Shown here: positions 5,535-6,791 of the stretch, piece by piece
Layout of the letters: every line of letters starts with the position of its first letter
Numbering within the stretch: position 1 is the first letter of the stretch
Origin: DASWIV01 sp036397475
Lineage (GTDB): Bacteria; JAJVIF01; JAPKYR01
NCBI GenBank assembly: GCA_036397475.1
Contig: DASWIV010000044.1
Location: 1 to 6,791 of the forward strand
Direction of reading: 5' to 3'
DNA length: 6,791 nt
Translations under genes and position numbers: made by a program
Notes under the pieces: generated by a model
Databases searched by the model: none
Told to the model about the DNA's origin: nothing
The model's input: the letters and a program-made list of their open reading frames with translations, nothing else

Positions 5535-6191
5535 ATGAGTTTACCTGACAGCTACTCACAGAAACCCGCAGCTATACCGGCTTATTTCGATGCTATCCTT
5601 GATGCGCAGCCACCTGATCGATTCACAATCAAGTTTCTAGAGAATCTTGGATTTACGAGCACAAATGATCGCCTTTTTATTGGCATCTTGAAGGATCTGG
5701 ATTTTTTATCAGCCGATGGAGTCCCCACTCAACGCTATTACGATTTCATGGATAGATCGCAAGCAAAAACGGCACTCGCTCAAGCAATAAAGGATGCTTA
5801 CACTGATCTTTTTAATGTTAATAAAAAAGCGAATGACCTGCCAACAACAGATATAAAAAACAAGCTGCGAACTCTGTTTGCAGGCAAGAAAACAAATAAT
5901 GTCATTGATCGGATAGCAAAAACATTCACTGCGCTTTGCGAGTATGCAGACTTTTCAGAGGTCAAACCGCAAACAGGCAAGGAAGAAGGCGAGCCTTCTA
6001 AGAAACCGGCTAAAGATAAAGAGACCGAACCATTGTCTAAAGAACGCGTCCTTGAACCGCAAAATTCCTCCATTACTTTAGAATCTCTTCAATATCATAT
6101 CAACATAGTGCTCCCAGAATCACGCGATCAAGCCGTTTATGATGCCATATTCCGATCCTTACGTGAACATTTAGGTGCACGCCGTGGATAA
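5535..6191 (+). CDS. DUF5343-type protein, first gene of a HEPN-linked pair
   Basis: This 218-residue cytosolic protein has no signal peptide. Residues 12-140 fit my recollection of the DUF5343 domain: the PAYFDAILDAQPPDRFTIKFLENLGF opening, then TNDRLFIGILKDLDFL, GVPTQRYYDFMD, AQAIKDAYTDLF, and a final TFTALCEYADFS. The repeated short helices suggest a winged-helix or helical-bundle adaptor; no catalytic residues stand out. A highly charged linker (about 147-172, Lys/Glu/Pro-rich) leads to a conserved-looking C-terminal module (about 179-213) with LQYHINIVLPES and VYDAIFRSLREHL, which could be an interaction tail. The start has AGGAGG at 8 nt. The 3' end overlaps the HEPN gene, implying coupled expression. 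The function of the domain is unknown to me. A regulator, sensor or antitoxin partner for the HEPN protein is inference from context. Confidence 0.8.
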   Translation: MSLPDSYSQKPAAIPAYFDAILDAQPPDRFTIKFLENLGFTSTNDRLFIGILKDLDFLSADGVPTQRYYDFMDRSQAKTALAQAIKDAYTDLFNVNKKANDLPTTDIKNKLRTLFAGKKTNNVIDRIAKTFTALCEYADFSEVKPQTGKEEGEPSKKPAKDKETEPLSKERVLEPQNSSITLESLQYHINIVLPESRDQAVYDAIFRSLREHLGARRG

Positions 6192-6753
6192 CATATATTC
6201 ATTTGTATATCGCGGATTACTAACGGAGGAAGCCCTCGACAAAGTCGGGCGACATCGTCGTAAACATTTCGGGAATGAAGAAGCAAGGGAACTACAGAAG
6301 TCGCTTTGCTATGATCTTATCGAGCCAGACTGCTTATCAGATGCTCAACGCATGAGCATCGTTTACACGGCTATCCATGCGTTTGAGAATATGGTTCGTC
6401 ACTTAGTAGTAAAAGCAATGCAAGACCACCATGGTGCTAACTGGTGGCAAAATGTTCCCAAAAAAATTCGCGATAAAGTAAAATCCCGTATGGAAGAAGA
6501 TGTGAAATTCAAATGGCACGGAGCACGGGGCGCATCCGAAATCAACTACTGTGATTTCAGCGATCTATCATCAATCATTGTCACTAACTGGATTGCATTT
6601 GAAGATGTACTATCAAATATGGAGTGGGCTAAAGCTGTATTATCGACACTAGAAAAATCCCGTAATATAACTATGCATGGGGGTCTTCTTGCCAAGGAAG
6701 ATGTAGAACGTATAGGTATGAATATCCGAGACTGGACGCGTCAAGCTGGATAG
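6175..6753 (+). CDS. Swt1-type HEPN domain protein, candidate ribonuclease effector
   Basis: The protein has 192 residues. The C-terminal half carries a HEPN domain of the Swt1-like type. An acidic helix has FENMVRHLV (70-78), followed by GANWWQNVPKKIRDKV (87-102), NYCDFSDLSSIIVTNWIAFEDVL (124-146), and then the RNxxxH motif, R163-N164-ITM-H168 (RNITMHGG). In active HEPN proteins this motif builds the metal-independent RNase site, so all visible catalytic residues are present. The N-terminal 55 residues (LTEEALDKVGRHRRKHFG) are a short helical extension. Known HEPN families act as RNase toxins, abortive-infection effectors or RNA-processing enzymes; which applies here is not shown. The GTG at 6175 overlaps the upstream gene by 17 nt. 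A second GTG at 6184 has AGGTG at 6 nt spacing and would overlap by 8 nt, so the true start is uncertain. Base composition is AT-rich compared with the flagellar genes, which suggests transfer. Confidence 0.82.
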   Translation: MHAVDNIYSFVYRGLLTEEALDKVGRHRRKHFGNEEARELQKSLCYDLIEPDCLSDAQRMSIVYTAIHAFENMVRHLVVKAMQDHHGANWWQNVPKKIRDKVKSRMEEDVKFKWHGARGASEINYCDFSDLSSIIVTNWIAFEDVLSNMEWAKAVLSTLEKSRNITMHGGLLAKEDVERIGMNIRDWTRQAG

Positions 6754-6779
6754 AAAAATGCTTGCAGTGGTATTTTTTT
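6754..6779 (+). terminator. Weak candidate terminator after the HEPN gene
   Basis: Immediately after the TAG, AAAAATGC (6754-6761) can pair with GTATTTTT (6770-6777), including one G-T wobble, around an 8-nt loop. The strand then continues in T. The stem is AT-rich and weak, but its position is right for the end of the two-gene unit. Confidence 0.35.
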
Positions 6780-6791
6780 CTTTTTAGCACT

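Noticed and set aside
5351..5548. Plus-strand frame of 65 codons spanning the terminator and the next promoter
   Set aside because: It crosses a strong terminator, a promoter and an SD, has no RBS, and its product resembles nothing.
1..6791. CRISPR array, tRNA, rRNA or insertion sequence
   Set aside because: No regularly spaced repeats, cloverleaf with a CCA-adjacent acceptor, rRNA segments, transposase motifs or terminal inverted repeats were seen.

Overview
The window looks like a chromosomal stretch from a flagellated, diderm (outer-membrane-bearing) bacterium. A flagellar hook operon gives the motility. Two genes with textbook lipoprotein signal peptides fit an outer envelope, although lipoproteins alone do not prove a diderm. 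The gene order fliK-flgD-TIGR02530-type gene-flgE occurs in Firmicutes, Thermotogae and several Gram-negative or candidate phyla, and I cannot place the organism more precisely. Base composition is mixed: the flagellar half is GC-richer, while the last 1.3 kb is visibly AT-richer.

Minus strand, 1-2995 (leader to about 3308): hook assembly genes, read right to left. They are fliK (hook-length control), flgD (hook cap), a small TIGR02530-type flagellar operon protein, and the first 68 codons of flgE (hook protein), which runs off the left edge. fliK, flgD and the small gene are packed with gaps of -4 to 38 nt. A 224-nt gap separates the small gene from flgE. A leader of roughly 200-300 nt precedes fliK, with candidate promoters, including a perfect sigma-28-type -10 octamer.

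Centre, 3015-3666: a divergent intergenic region. It holds the fliK leader with two very short ATGA-coupled ORFs, a possible sigma-70-like promoter for the flagellar side, a hairpin followed by T6 on the plus strand, one copy of a 36-bp imperfect direct repeat, and a near-consensus plus-strand promoter. The 17-bp spacer of that promoter includes a run of nine Gs, an arrangement that suggests phase variation.

Plus strand, 3667-5450: two unrecognised lipoprotein genes, probably one transcript (44-nt gap, strong RBS for each). A strong intrinsic terminator at 5401-5427 lies inside the apparent 3' end of the second gene. The second copy of the direct repeat lies just before that terminator, so the two copies bracket the lipoprotein pair.

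Plus strand, 5479-6779: a separate two-gene unit with its own promoter and RBS. It encodes a DUF5343-type protein and, overlapping its end, a Swt1-type HEPN protein with an intact RNxxxH motif. The tight overlap, the AT-rich composition and the HEPN ribonuclease motif make it the best candidate for an uncharacterised defence or toxin-antitoxin-like system. No function is shown by the sequence itself.
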